Shown one piece after another: positions 1 through 8,455 of a stretch of DNA of 56,335 nucleotides. The position numbers and the translations under genes were made by a program. The stretch comes from an uncultured Subdoligranulum sp. GTDB lineage: Bacteria > Bacillota > Clostridia > Oscillospirales > Ruminococcaceae. The stretch covers positions 1 through 56,335 of the forward strand of contig UQZO01000013.1 in the NCBI GenBank assembly GCA_900545545.1. Direction: 5' to 3'. The number at the start of each line of letters is the position of its first letter. Position 1 is the first letter of the stretch. A model generated the notes under the pieces. That model was not told where the DNA came from. It saw only the letters and a list, made by a program, of their open reading frames with translations, and did no database searches.

Positions 1-48
1 CGAGATCTAGTACGGTCTCGTGGGCTCGGAGATGTGTATAAGAGACAG
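1..48 (+). other. Illumina Nextera adapter and index, not genomic DNA
   Basis: Bases 1-6 are the end of the P7 primer (CGAGAT), bases 7-14 are CTAGTACG, which I recall as the primer form of Nextera index N702, and bases 15-48 are the Nextera read-2 transposase adapter ending in AGATGTGTATAAGAGACAG. Genomic sequence begins at 49. This is untrimmed library sequence at a contig end and should be removed before any annotation or homology search. Confidence 0.97.
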
Positions 49-107
49 GCCCCGCCCCCTGCCGTGCCCAAACTGCCGCCCCGCAGCGCGGAAATGTTTG
101 TATAATG

Positions 108-144
108 AAAAGACAGGCACAGCCTTGCGGCTGTGCCTGTCTTT
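108..144 (-). terminator. Rho-independent terminator of galE
   Basis: A 15-16 bp perfect stem (arms 109-124 and 129-144, loop TTGC) lies 16 bases past the galE stop. Read on the minus strand it ends in a T-rich stretch (TCTTTTCATTATA). It closes the AraC-galE transcript. Confidence 0.85.
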
Positions 145-159
145 GTTTATGCGGAAAAA

Positions 160-1185
160 TTACTGCTGGGTTTTGTAGCCGTCGGGGTTGTGGCTCTGCC
201 AGTTCCAGCTGTGGGCGCACATCTCCTCGATGCCGTACTGAGCCTCCCAGCCCAGTTCCTTCTTGGCCTTGGCGGGGTCGCACCAGCACTCGGCAATATC
301 GCCGGGGCGGCGCGGGTCGATGACATAGGGCAGTTCCTTGCCGCAGGCCTTGCTGAAGGCGTGGATCACATCCAGCACGCTGTAGCCGTGGCCGGTGCCC
401 AGGTTGCAGATGAAGAGGCCGGGCTTTTCTTCCAGCTTCTTGACCGCCGCCACATGGCCGCGGGCCAGGTCCACAACATGGATGTAGTCACGCACGCCGG
501 TGCCGTCGTGGGTGGGGTAGTCATTGCCGAAGACGTGGACCTTTTCCAGCTTGCCCACAGCCACCTTGGCGATGTAGGGCACCAGGTTGTTGGGGATGCC
601 GTTGGGGTCCTCGCCGATGAGGCCGGAGGGATGGGCGCCGATGGGGTTGAAGTAGCGCAGCACCGCGGCGTTCAGCTCGGGGTCGGCAGCGCAACAGTCG
701 GTGAGGATGCGCTCGGTAAAGGACTTGGTGGTGCCGTAGGGGTTGGTGGTACCGCCCACGGGGAAATCCTCACGGATGGGCACGCTGGCGGGGTCGCCGT
801 AGACGGTGGCGGAAGAGGAGAAGATGATGTTATGGCAGTTGTGGCGGCGCATAACATCCAGGATGTTCAGCGTGCAGTTCAGGTTGTTGGAGTAGTACTC
901 GATGGGCTTGGAGACGCTTTCACCAACCGCCTTGTAGGCAGCGAACTGGATGACGCAGTCGATATCGGGATTCTCGGCAAAGATTTTTTCCACAGCCTCT
1001 TTGTCGGTCATATCCGCTTCCACAAAGCGGAAATCCTTACCGGAGATCTTTTTGACGCGGGCCAGTGCCTCGGGGCAGGAATTGTAGAAGTTGTCCGCAA
1101 CGACGATGTCGTATCCCGCGGCGAGAAGTTCTACGCAGGTGTGGCTGCCGATGTAGCCGGCGCCACCGCTAACCAAAATTGCCAT
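160..1185 (-). CDS. galE: UDP-glucose 4-epimerase
   Basis: Interconverts UDP-glucose and UDP-galactose in the cytoplasm (Leloir pathway and supply of UDP-Gal for surface glycans). The 341 residues match the usual length of about 338. The NAD-binding GGAGYIG motif is at residues 7-13, SSSATVYG carries the catalytic Ser region, and NPYGTTK gives the YxxxK catalytic pair of extended short-chain dehydrogenases. An AAGGAG Shine-Dalgarno sits 9 bases before the ATG. The AraC-type gene lies 71 bp upstream on the same strand, and a strong terminator follows. GalE could feed the GT6 and other galactosyltransferases encoded further along, which is an inference. Confidence 0.96.
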   Translation of the reverse strand: MAILVSGGAGYIGSHTCVELLAAGYDIVVADNFYNSCPEALARVKKISGKDFRFVEADMTDKEAVEKIFAENPDIDCVIQFAAYKAVGESVSKPIEYYSNNLNCTLNILDVMRRHNCHNIIFSSSATVYGDPASVPIREDFPVGGTTNPYGTTKSFTERILTDCCAADPELNAAVLRYFNPIGAHPSGLIGEDPNGIPNNLVPYIAKVAVGKLEKVHVFGNDYPTHDGTGVRDYIHVVDLARGHVAAVKKLEEKPGLFICNLGTGHGYSVLDVIHAFSKACGKELPYVIDPRRPGDIAECWCDPAKAKKELGWEAQYGIEEMCAHSWNWQSHNPDGYKTQQ

Positions 1186-1256
1186 ACCAATCGTCTCCTT
1201 TATGTTTTCTTGTTGCTTTTCTGCGGGCAGCGGCTGCCCGCTTCTTTACTATCATT

Positions 1257-2192
1257 CTACTTTTTCTGGTCCGATTCTGGAATAGACGTTTTCGGTGCCT
1301 CTTTATCTTTTTGTTGCCTGTTTTGGCGGCGCGCCGGCAGCCCCTGCTGCATGCGGCGGTAGGCGCTGGGCGTGTTGCCGGTGGCTGCATGGAACTTCTG
1401 GCTGAAATACGCCCCCGAGCAATAGCCCATCTGGGCAGCCACTTCGCCGGGTGTGGCGCCGCGGGCCAGCAGCTGGGCCGCATAGTCCAGGCGCATGGCG
1501 GCAAACTCTTCCATGGCGGTATGGCGCAGCCGAAGGCGGAACGCCTGCTGCAGCTGGGTGCGGGTGCAGCCCAGGGCCGCGCAAACCTCTTCCACCCTGA
1601 CTTCGTGGGTCAGGTTCTGGGCAAAGTAGGCGCGGGCCGCTTCCACCAATGCCGCCTGACGGCGCTCGCGCCGTACACGCAGGGTGGGTTTGCGCGGCCG
1701 CTTGCACCGCCGGGCCAGCAAAATGAGAAGATTTTCCAGATGGATGGCCAGCTGCTGCCGGGCCCCAAAGGGGATCTCCTCCCGCAGGGTCGGCTTTTCC
1801 CCGGGCGCCGCAGGCGGGTCAAACAGTTCCGTCACTTCCTTCATCAGCCAGTTCAGATCGTGCTGCTCGCCGGGTTCGGCATGAAACGTCGCTCCCCGGA
1901 AGCGGTCCATGGCCGCGCCGGAGCAAAAGAAGTCGATTCGCAGCACTTCCGGCGGAATCTCGCCCAGGCAGCGCATGGCAAAAATTTCTTCCGGCTCATG
2001 CAGCAAAATACTGCCCGCACGCAGCAGCACACGCTTATCGTTGCAGCGTTCTTCTATCGTACCGTTGCGCACATACACCAGCTGCCAGCTCTGGGTCTGG
2101 GTGGCAGGAATATCATCCTCGATACGGCGCTCGGTAGCCGAGGCCGCAGGCACAGTGTCGATGCGAAGCGGAAATTCCTCGTTGGATGCCAT
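1257..2192 (-). CDS. AraC-family transcriptional regulator with N-terminal cupin-like domain
   Basis: A 311-residue cytoplasmic DNA-binding protein. Residues about 30-140 have the hydrophobic, Gly-rich pattern of an AraC ligand-binding cupin (AGSILLHEPEEIF). Residues about 180-285 form the two helix-turn-helix AraC domain, with EVCAALGCTRTQLQQAF as the first HTH and EVAAQMGYCSGAYFSQKFH as the well-conserved second HTH, followed by GNTPSAYRR. A strong AAGGAGGG site precedes the ATG. It lies directly upstream of galE in the same direction, so regulation of sugar metabolism including galE is plausible, but the effector cannot be read from sequence. Confidence 0.9.
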   Translation of the reverse strand: MASNEEFPLRIDTVPAASATERRIEDDIPATQTQSWQLVYVRNGTIEERCNDKRVLLRAGSILLHEPEEIFAMRCLGEIPPEVLRIDFFCSGAAMDRFRGATFHAEPGEQHDLNWLMKEVTELFDPPAAPGEKPTLREEIPFGARQQLAIHLENLLILLARRCKRPRKPTLRVRRERRQAALVEAARAYFAQNLTHEVRVEEVCAALGCTRTQLQQAFRLRLRHTAMEEFAAMRLDYAAQLLARGATPGEVAAQMGYCSGAYFSQKFHAATGNTPSAYRRMQQGLPARRQNRQQKDKEAPKTSIPESDQKK

Positions 2193-2206
2193 AGCGCCCT
2201 CCTTGT

Positions 2207-3193
2207 TCAGACGGCCACCGCCCCACTGTCCAGCCAGGAATCCTGGGTGCCCGTTCCATAGCGGAACACCCCGGGTTCCACATCGGCCAGCTGCGGAAAG
2301 AGTGCCAGCTCGGGGCAGGTATCCGCCAGACCGATGCAGTAGGCCGTCAGCGGACTGATGACCTTGTCGATGGATGTATACAGGTTGCTGCCATCCGCCG
2401 CATAGGTGCTGAGCATGATGTCATCGGGATAGGTCTGCTCCACATAAGCGGTCAGTTCGCCGTCCACATACGGGTCGGCGCTGCCCTCATAGAGATCCGG
2501 TGCACCGAACAGATGCAGAATTTCATGGGCATAGGTAGCCGGAGACTCCGGTTCCGGCTCTGCCGCATAGGCATCGTTGCGGTACAGGCAGCAATATTCG
2601 TAATAAAAATTCAGATCGTCCTCGGCATAATGCGCCATGGTGAACGAGGTACCGGCCACCGGCAGAAACAGCAGAAAGCCCACATGGTCGGTGCCATAGC
2701 GCTGCCGCAGCGCCTCGGTATCCACCGTGGCGCACAGGGCGTCCATCTCATCCAGGAATTCGTTGCTCTCCTGGGAGTCCACGCCGCCCCGCAGCCGGGC
2801 CTTCACCGCGTAGGTGTAGCTCAGGTCGCTGTTGGCGCTGCCGTCGTCGTAGTAAAGCTGGGTGGTGACACCGTACCCGGCCGCCTGTTCGGTAAGCCAG
2901 TTCACAGCCATCGCCACCTGCTGCTGGGCCGCAGCGCGGGCCTCCATCGTCCAGATGCTGCCGGTGGCGGCATCGTTGAGGTAGATGCTCACCAGCACCG
3001 TGGGCTCGCTGAGCAGCTGCACGCTGCCGTAGCGGGCCGCGTCCCCCTGGGGGGTAGGCTGCGGCGTGGGCGACGGGGTGGGGGCAGGGTCCTCCACCGA
3101 GGGCATCTTGGGCATCACCTGGGTGGTCTGGTGCGGCATACAGCCGCACAGCAGCAGTACCGCCAGCAAAAGTACGGCAAGACGTTTTTTCAT
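2207..3193 (-). CDS. Lipoprotein with HExxHxxGxxD metalloprotease-like motif
   Basis: A 328-residue exported lipoprotein. It has a KKR-hydrophobic signal peptide and a lipobox ending LLCGC, making Cys18 the lipidation site. A Pro/Thr-rich linker occupies residues about 35-50. The globular part contains HEILHLFGAPD at residues 223-233, which fits the HExxHxxGxxH/D zinc site of metzincin-type peptidases with Asp as third ligand. That suggests a membrane-tethered extracellular protease. I do not recognise a named family, and no prosegment is obvious. It sits 14 bp upstream of the AraC gene and 18 bp downstream of clpE on the same strand. The short spacing allows one transcript, but functional linkage is unproven. 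Confidence 0.75.
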   Translation of the reverse strand: MKKRLAVLLLAVLLLCGCMPHQTTQVMPKMPSVEDPAPTPSPTPQPTPQGDAARYGSVQLLSEPTVLVSIYLNDAATGSIWTMEARAAAQQQVAMAVNWLTEQAAGYGVTTQLYYDDGSANSDLSYTYAVKARLRGGVDSQESNEFLDEMDALCATVDTEALRQRYGTDHVGFLLFLPVAGTSFTMAHYAEDDLNFYYEYCCLYRNDAYAAEPEPESPATYAHEILHLFGAPDLYEGSADPYVDGELTAYVEQTYPDDIMLSTYAADGSNLYTSIDKVISPLTAYCIGLADTCPELALFPQLADVEPGVFRYGTGTQDSWLDSGAVAV

Positions 3194-3211
3194 AGTCCCC
3201 TCTTGTTTTGC

Positions 3212-5524
3212 TTACAGGTTCAGCACGGGTTTACCGTCCCGCTCCACCAGTTCCACGGTGGCGGGGGCGGTGCCCAACCGGCCGGATACCAGCGCTTCGG
3301 CGATGGGGTCCTCCACCGCTTTGCGGATGGTGCGGCGCAGCTCGCGGGCGCCGTACTTGGTGGAGCTTTGCGCCACGATGGCCGCCAGGGCAGGCTGACC
3401 ATATTCCAGCGTGATGCCGTGGGCGGTCAGGCCGGGCTTGTATTCGTCCAGCATGAGGGCGGCGATCTTTTCGAGATTTTCCTGGTTCAACGGATGGAAG
3501 GTGATCACCTCATCCACGCGGCCCAGGAACTCGGGACGCAGGAACTCCTGCAGCGCCTTCATGCTCTTATCGGCACTGGCCACTTCCAGCTTCTTGCCGA
3601 AACCGGTGGCACCGCTCTGGTCGGTGGAACCGGCGTTGGAGGTCATGCAGATGACGGTGTTGGAGAAATCCACCGTGCGGCCCTGGGCATCGTTGATCTT
3701 GCCCTCATCCAAAATCTGCAGCAGGATGTTCATCACATCGGGATGTGCCTTCTCGATCTCATCAAAAAGGACCACGCTGTAGGGATGGCGGCGGACCTTC
3801 TCGGTGAGCTGACCGGCTTCGTCGTAGCCCACGTAGCCCGGAGGCGAACCGATGAGGCGGGAAACCGCGTACTTCTCCATATATTCGCTCATGTCGATGG
3901 AGATGAGCGGGTCCACCGTATCAAAGAGCTGGTTGGCCAGCTGCTTGACAAGTTCGGTTTTGCCCACGCCGGTGGGGCCCACAAAGATGAAGCTGGCCGG
4001 GCGGTGACGGCCGGAGAGATCGGCGCGGGCACGCTTGATGGCCCCTGCCACCGCATGGACGGCTTCGTCCTGGCCTATAATATGGGCCTTGAGAGCCTCT
4101 TCCAGCCCCTGCAGGCGGCCGTACTCGGTCTCCTTGATCTTGACCGCCGGAATGCCGGTCCACAGTTCCACCACCTGGGCCACATCGTCCATGGTGACTT
4201 CGATCTCAGCCACCCGCAGCTGCAGCGCGGGGAGCTGTTCCCGTTTCTGGGCCAGCTCGGTCTTGACGGCCGCCAGCGCCTCGTAGTCGATGGCAGCCTC
4301 CTGGCCGTTCTCCGGTTCCGGGTTTTCCAGCTCGTGTTCCCGGGCTTCCAGTTCCGCCACCTTGCGCTGGGCCTCGATCAGTTCGGTGATCTCGGGATGG
4401 CGCAGGTTGCAGCAGGCGCAGGATTCATCCAGCAGGTCGATGGCCTTGTCGGGCAGGAAGCGGTCGGTGATATAGCGTTCCGACAGCTTGACGACGCTGG
4501 TGACGATGTAATCCGGCACCCGGACACAATGGTGCTTCTCGTAGTAGACGCGGATACCCTTGAGCACCTCGATGGTATCCTGAAGGGAAGGTTCTTCCAC
4601 CTTGACGGGCTGGAAGCGGCGTTCCAGGGCGGAGTCCTTCTCGATATATTTGCGGTATTCGGCAAAGGTGGTGGCGCCGATGACCTGCATCTGCCCGCGG
4701 GACAAGGCGGGTTTCATGATGTTGGCGGCGTTCATGGCGCCGTCGGAATCCCCCGCGCCCACGATGGAATGGATCTCATCGATGAACAGGATGATGTTGC
4801 CTGCGGCCTTGACCTCGCTGATAAGCCCCTTGACCCGCTGCTCGAACTGGCCGCGGAACTGGGTACCGGCGATAAGGGCCGTCATATCCAGCAGGAAGAT
4901 CTCTTTATCCTGCAGGCGGGCCGGGACCTTGCCCTCGGCAATGCGCTGGGCAATGCCCTCGGCGATGGCCGTCTTGCCCACGCCCGCCTCACCGATGAGG
5001 CAGGGGTTGTTCTTCTGGCGGCGGCAAAGGATCTGGATGGTGCGGTAGATTTCACGGTCGCGGCCCACAATGCGGTCGGTCTTGCCGTCCCGGGCCTTCT
5101 GGGTCAGGTTCTCGCAGTAGGTATCCAGGAACTTGCGGCGGGGGGCCTTTTCTTTCTTGCCATTCTTGGGGGTCTTGCCCTCCTCCCCGTTCTGGCGCTG
5201 GGCGCCGAAACCAAAGGGGAACACCGGCGAACCGCCGGGCACAAAATCATCCTGCGCGGCCTCGTCAGGGGCATCCTCTCCGGTGGGGGCCAGGGCGCCG
5301 GACTCGGCAGCCTCCTGCAGGAAAGAGCTCATCCGCTCCTCCATATTTTCCAGGTCCTGGTCGGACATACCGAATTGTTTCATCAGGTCATCCACGGGCT
5401 GGATATGCATCGCCCGGGCACAGGTCAGGCAGTAGCCCTCCTGCACGGGTTTGCCGTTGTCCATACGTTGTACAAAGACCACGGCGGTGCGTTTTTTGCA
5501 GCGTACACAAAGCATGCGCTTCAC
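3212..5524 (-). CDS. clpE: ClpE-type AAA+ unfoldase of the Clp protease
   Basis: An ATP-dependent unfoldase expected to pair with ClpP in protein quality control. The N terminus is a zinc-binding module, with Cys6/Cys9 and Cys32/Cys35 in CxxC pairs. This is the hallmark of ClpE rather than ClpC, which carries Clp-N repeats. Two AAA+ modules follow: Walker A GEAGVGKT at 178-185 with Walker B LFIDE near 247, and Walker A GPTGVGKT at 516-523 with Walker B VLFDE. A charged middle segment (about 380-440) lies between them. Length 770 is near the ClpE norm of about 750. I looked for a CtsR operator upstream and did not see one. Confidence 0.93.
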   Translation of the reverse strand: MKRMLCVRCKKRTAVVFVQRMDNGKPVQEGYCLTCARAMHIQPVDDLMKQFGMSDQDLENMEERMSSFLQEAAESGALAPTGEDAPDEAAQDDFVPGGSPVFPFGFGAQRQNGEEGKTPKNGKKEKAPRRKFLDTYCENLTQKARDGKTDRIVGRDREIYRTIQILCRRQKNNPCLIGEAGVGKTAIAEGIAQRIAEGKVPARLQDKEIFLLDMTALIAGTQFRGQFEQRVKGLISEVKAAGNIILFIDEIHSIVGAGDSDGAMNAANIMKPALSRGQMQVIGATTFAEYRKYIEKDSALERRFQPVKVEEPSLQDTIEVLKGIRVYYEKHHCVRVPDYIVTSVVKLSERYITDRFLPDKAIDLLDESCACCNLRHPEITELIEAQRKVAELEAREHELENPEPENGQEAAIDYEALAAVKTELAQKREQLPALQLRVAEIEVTMDDVAQVVELWTGIPAVKIKETEYGRLQGLEEALKAHIIGQDEAVHAVAGAIKRARADLSGRHRPASFIFVGPTGVGKTELVKQLANQLFDTVDPLISIDMSEYMEKYAVSRLIGSPPGYVGYDEAGQLTEKVRRHPYSVVLFDEIEKAHPDVMNILLQILDEGKINDAQGRTVDFSNTVICMTSNAGSTDQSGATGFGKKLEVASADKSMKALQEFLRPEFLGRVDEVITFHPLNQENLEKIAALMLDEYKPGLTAHGITLEYGQPALAAIVAQSSTKYGARELRRTIRKAVEDPIAEALVSGRLGTAPATVELVERDGKPVLNL

Positions 5525-5626
5525 CTCTCTATAAAAAGCATTCGCTTGTAAATCCCAGTGGTTCTATTATCAGGCGAACCCATGGTTTTTGCAAGCGATG
5601 GCGGGGAATGTTTAGAATTTTTTCAT

Positions 5627-6286
5627 TTAATAATGTGTCAAAAACGGATTGAATGCGCCAAAAATGCCGTAGCCGACGCTCTGATCCAGGACGTTCAGCG
5701 TGAGGAATTCCAGCGAACCGGCGGTCACACAGGCGATGAACCACAGCAGCAAAGCCAGCAGCCAGCAGTCCAGCGCACCGGTGACAAGGCCCATCGCCAG
5801 GCCGAACAGACGGTTGACGCCGCCCAGCAGCGGAATGCCGTTGACATGGCGCAGAAGGCCTACCAGCAGCCGGAACACCCAGCGCACCACCATGCAGAGC
5901 ACCACGAACAGCAGCACCTGTACAAAGGGCAGCACAACGGGTTCTAGCGCGGTGGTAATCTGATCGGGCAGCGTGTTCCCTGCGCCCTGCACCAGCTGGG
6001 CCAGGGTTTCCCGCACCGTTTCGGGCAGGAAGTCCATCCCCTGCACCGCAGCGGCCAGGTCTCCGCCGGACTGCGCCAGGGCGGTTTCCACTTTTTCCGA
6101 AACCGAACCGCTGACGAACTGGTCATAGATGGGCGGTGCCAGGGTGCGGCTGGCCCACACGGCAATGCCCACACCCAGCACGGCGCCGATCAGTTCGGTG
6201 AGGCTGGCCAGAAATCCCTTCTGCCAGCTGGCCACCGCCGCAAAGGCAAACACGGCCAGAAAGATAAGATCATAGATCCAAGCCAT
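5627..6286 (-). CDS. CvpA-family membrane protein
   Basis: A 219-residue integral membrane protein. The N terminus (MAWIYDLIFLAVFAFAAV then WQKGFLASLTELIGAVLG) is the typical CvpA start, with two helices before residue 50. Two or three further helices lie at about 115-140, 145-165 and 170-190, separated by an amphipathic segment. CvpA proteins are linked to colicin V production and envelope integrity, but their biochemical role is not settled. The gene is last in the long co-directional run from ruvC, 27 bp after the DUF5711 gene. The Shine-Dalgarno is weakly placed (AAAGGA about 14 bases before the ATG). Confidence 0.82.
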   Translation of the reverse strand: MAWIYDLIFLAVFAFAAVASWQKGFLASLTELIGAVLGVGIAVWASRTLAPPIYDQFVSGSVSEKVETALAQSGGDLAAAVQGMDFLPETVRETLAQLVQGAGNTLPDQITTALEPVVLPFVQVLLFVVLCMVVRWVFRLLVGLLRHVNGIPLLGGVNRLFGLAMGLVTGALDCWLLALLLWFIACVTAGSLEFLTLNVLDQSVGYGIFGAFNPFLTHY

Positions 6287-6313
6287 ACGATAAAACAGAA
6301 TCCTTTCTTTGGG

Positions 6314-7657
6314 TTATTCGCCGGGGGCGGCCAGCACTTCCACCGTGCTGCCGGTAACCACCAGCGTTTGCGCGGCGTCCAGCACCGCCACTGGATGGGC
6401 AGCCAGGTCGTCCTTGGACCAGTTCTGCACACCGTCGTAGCTGTAGCATTCCACCGCATTGGGGCATAACAGATAGACATCGGTATCGGTGGCCGCCACG
6501 CCGTAGGCCTGGCGGGCCGGAATTTCCGCCAGCGGGGTCAGGTCCTGGTCAAAGGTGACCAGGCTGTTGCCGCCGCGGATGTTCAGCAGCAGCGCCGTCT
6601 GCCGCACACCGGGGGCCGCGCTTTGCAGCGTGGCGCCGCCGAAATCATACCGTGCGGTCTCGGTGGCCGTGCGCGGGTCCAGCACCGCAATATAGGTGTC
6701 AAACACCGCCACCACCCGGCTGTCGGTCTGCCAGTCCAGCAACAGCAGCATGCTGCCCTGGGTGGCTGTGTAGGCCGGGCCCTGGTTGGCATCGGCGGTA
6801 TCCATAAAATAGATGGTGCAGCCCAGCTGGCCGTCCCGGGCCGCCAGCGTACCGGCGGCAAAACGGCGGTTGTCGGGGGCAAAATCCACCGCGATGGGGG
6901 TGCCCTCGTTCTGGGTCATCTGCCAGCTGTAGATTTCGCTGAAAGAAGGGTCGAAAATCTGCAGCTGTGCGGTGTAGCGCCCGGATTCGGTAACGACGGC
7001 CAGGGTGTTGTTGTTGGACATGGCGCACAGCAGAATGCCGTTGTCGAAGGTACGGGTAAACAGGCTGCGCGTGCGGCTGGAAACCTGCAGCTCGTTGCCT
7101 GCGCGGTTGTACACCACGAACCGTGTGCCGCCCACCGCCAGCACGGGGCGGGCGTAGCCGGGCTGGAAGTTGCGCACCCGGCTGCCGTAGGCAGAGTAAA
7201 CGACCACATCCTCGCTGTCCAGCTCCACAAAGCCGCCGGCCAGCTCCTGCACCTGCAGCGGTTCACTGATGCCGGTATCGGCCGGCCAGCCGCCGCTGCC
7301 GCGGTTCAGATAGAGCGAGAGACTGTCCACACTGTCGGACAGCAGCGCGATGGACGCCGACATTGCGCCGGTAAAGATGGCAATGACCAGGGCGATGATG
7401 AGCACCATCACCCCCAGAAAGATGTTGCGGCGCCGCTGGCGCTGTTTGAACAGCGGGGTCAACGATTTGAGGTTGGTGGTGGCCGTCTTGGATTCCGGCT
7501 GGGCGGGCGGCGGCGTGGTGCTGCGGTGCACCGGCTGGGGCGTCCGCAGGCCGATATCGCCGCTGGTGCCGGGGATGGGCCGGGTGGAGGTATGCCCCTG
7601 TTCCCGCGCCAGCATCCGGCGGCGGCGTTCCTGACGTTCCTTTTCCGCTTTGTTCAC
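6314..7657 (-). CDS. DUF5711-like membrane-anchored beta-propeller protein
   Basis: A 447-residue protein of unknown function. A very basic N-terminal tail (residues 1-25) and a Pro/Thr-rich stretch precede one transmembrane helix at about 85-105. The rest is extracytoplasmic and rich in repeated beta-strand patterns (for example FVVYNRAGNELQVSS and RYTAQLQIFDPS), as in DUF5711/WD-like propellers. The start chosen is GTG at 7657, because AAAGGAGGG lies about 10 bases upstream; the longer TTG-initiated reading would overlap the ribosome site. It sits between truA and cvpA in the same direction. An envelope scaffold role is only a guess. Confidence 0.75.
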   Translation of the reverse strand: MNKAEKERQERRRRMLAREQGHTSTRPIPGTSGDIGLRTPQPVHRSTTPPPAQPESKTATTNLKSLTPLFKQRQRRRNIFLGVMVLIIALVIAIFTGAMSASIALLSDSVDSLSLYLNRGSGGWPADTGISEPLQVQELAGGFVELDSEDVVVYSAYGSRVRNFQPGYARPVLAVGGTRFVVYNRAGNELQVSSRTRSLFTRTFDNGILLCAMSNNNTLAVVTESGRYTAQLQIFDPSFSEIYSWQMTQNEGTPIAVDFAPDNRRFAAGTLAARDGQLGCTIYFMDTADANQGPAYTATQGSMLLLLDWQTDSRVVAVFDTYIAVLDPRTATETARYDFGGATLQSAAPGVRQTALLLNIRGGNSLVTFDQDLTPLAEIPARQAYGVAATDTDVYLLCPNAVECYSYDGVQNWSKDDLAAHPVAVLDAAQTLVVTGSTVEVLAAPGE

Positions 7658-7702
7658 GAGGGGATTCCCTCCTTTCCACAATATGTCACAGGGTTGGGAT
7701 GG

Positions 7703-8455
7703 TTACAGTTCCGGGTAGGCCACATCCTGCAAAAACAGCCCCCTGGCGGGCAGCGTGGGCCCGGCCTTGCGGCGGTCTTTGCTTTGCAGCAGCGCCGGGA
7801 TGGATTCCGGCGTGCGCTTGTGCAGGCCCGCTTCCACCAGGGTACCGGCCAGGATGCGGACCATATTGTACAGGTAACCGTCGGCGGTGACGGTAATGAC
7901 AAAACGGTCGCCGCTGCGGGATACCGTGCACTGCGTGATGGTGCGCACGGTATCGCCGTGGGCTGCGACCGCTGAACCCGACGCACACAGCGCCAGGAAA
8001 TCATGGGTACCGACGAACTGCTGCGCCGCAGCCTGCATGGCTTCCAGGTCCAGGGGCTGTGCCACCCGGTGGCAGGTATCCAGCGTGAAGGGATCGTCGA
8101 TGCGCGCATTGAGAATGTGGTAGCAGTAGGTTTTTTCGTGGGCGGCGTAGCGGGCATGGAATCCTTCCGGCACAGGCCGGATTTCCAGCGCCCGGATATC
8201 CGGCGGCAGATGGGCGTTGAGCGCGGGCACGATTTTTTCCGCCGGAACTTTGCCAGTATAGCAGAAGCTGAGCGCGAAACGCCGCGCATGAACGCCCGCA
8301 TCGGTGCGGGAACAGCCCTTTACATCGGGGCGGCTGCCCAGCGCGGCCTGCATGGCGTCCTGCAAAACGGCGCAGACCGTGGGTGCGTTGGGCTGCACCT
8401 GAAACCCCGCGTAGTGCGTGCCCTTATAGGTGATCCACAAAAGGTACGTCATCAT
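7703..8455 (-). CDS. truA: tRNA pseudouridine(38-40) synthase
   Basis: Converts uridines 38-40 of the tRNA anticodon stem to pseudouridine. The 250 residues match the family length of about 245-265. The catalytic Asp52 lies in the CSRTDAGVHA motif, and the N-terminal ITYKGTHYAGFQVQ block is typical. I place the start at the ATG at 8455, giving the compact ATGATGA arrangement with the ecfT stop, so translation is probably coupled. A longer upstream reading inside ecfT has no family similarity. Clustering of truA with ecfA-ecfA-ecfT is a common Firmicute order. Confidence 0.95.
   Translation of the reverse strand: MMTYLLWITYKGTHYAGFQVQPNAPTVCAVLQDAMQAALGSRPDVKGCSRTDAGVHARRFALSFCYTGKVPAEKIVPALNAHLPPDIRALEIRPVPEGFHARYAAHEKTYCYHILNARIDDPFTLDTCHRVAQPLDLEAMQAAAQQFVGTHDFLALCASGSAVAAHGDTVRTITQCTVSRSGDRFVITVTADGYLYNMVRILAGTLVEAGLHKRTPESIPALLQSKDRRKAGPTLPARGLFLQDVAYPEL

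Noticed and set aside
101..106. Perfect TATAAT on the plus strand before the galE terminator
   Set aside because: No -35 at proper distance, and it would only transcribe into the terminator hairpin and antisense to galE.
3040..3100. Short tandem repeat in the lipoprotein gene
   Set aside because: It encodes a Pro/Thr-rich linker after the lipid anchor and is ordinary low complexity, not a DNA repeat element.
2513..5551. Very long open frame (about 1000 codons) on the plus strand opposite clpE
   Set aside because: It mirrors the codon periodicity of the GC-rich clpE gene on the other strand, has low-complexity His/Gly/Gln-rich sequence and shows no domain. The same explains the long plus-strand frames at 9935-13753 and 31217-34396.
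5525..5626. CtsR or HrcA heat-shock operator upstream of clpE
   Set aside because: No CtsR heptad repeat or CIRCE-like dyad is visible; only a loose CGCTTG/CAAGCG pair far apart.
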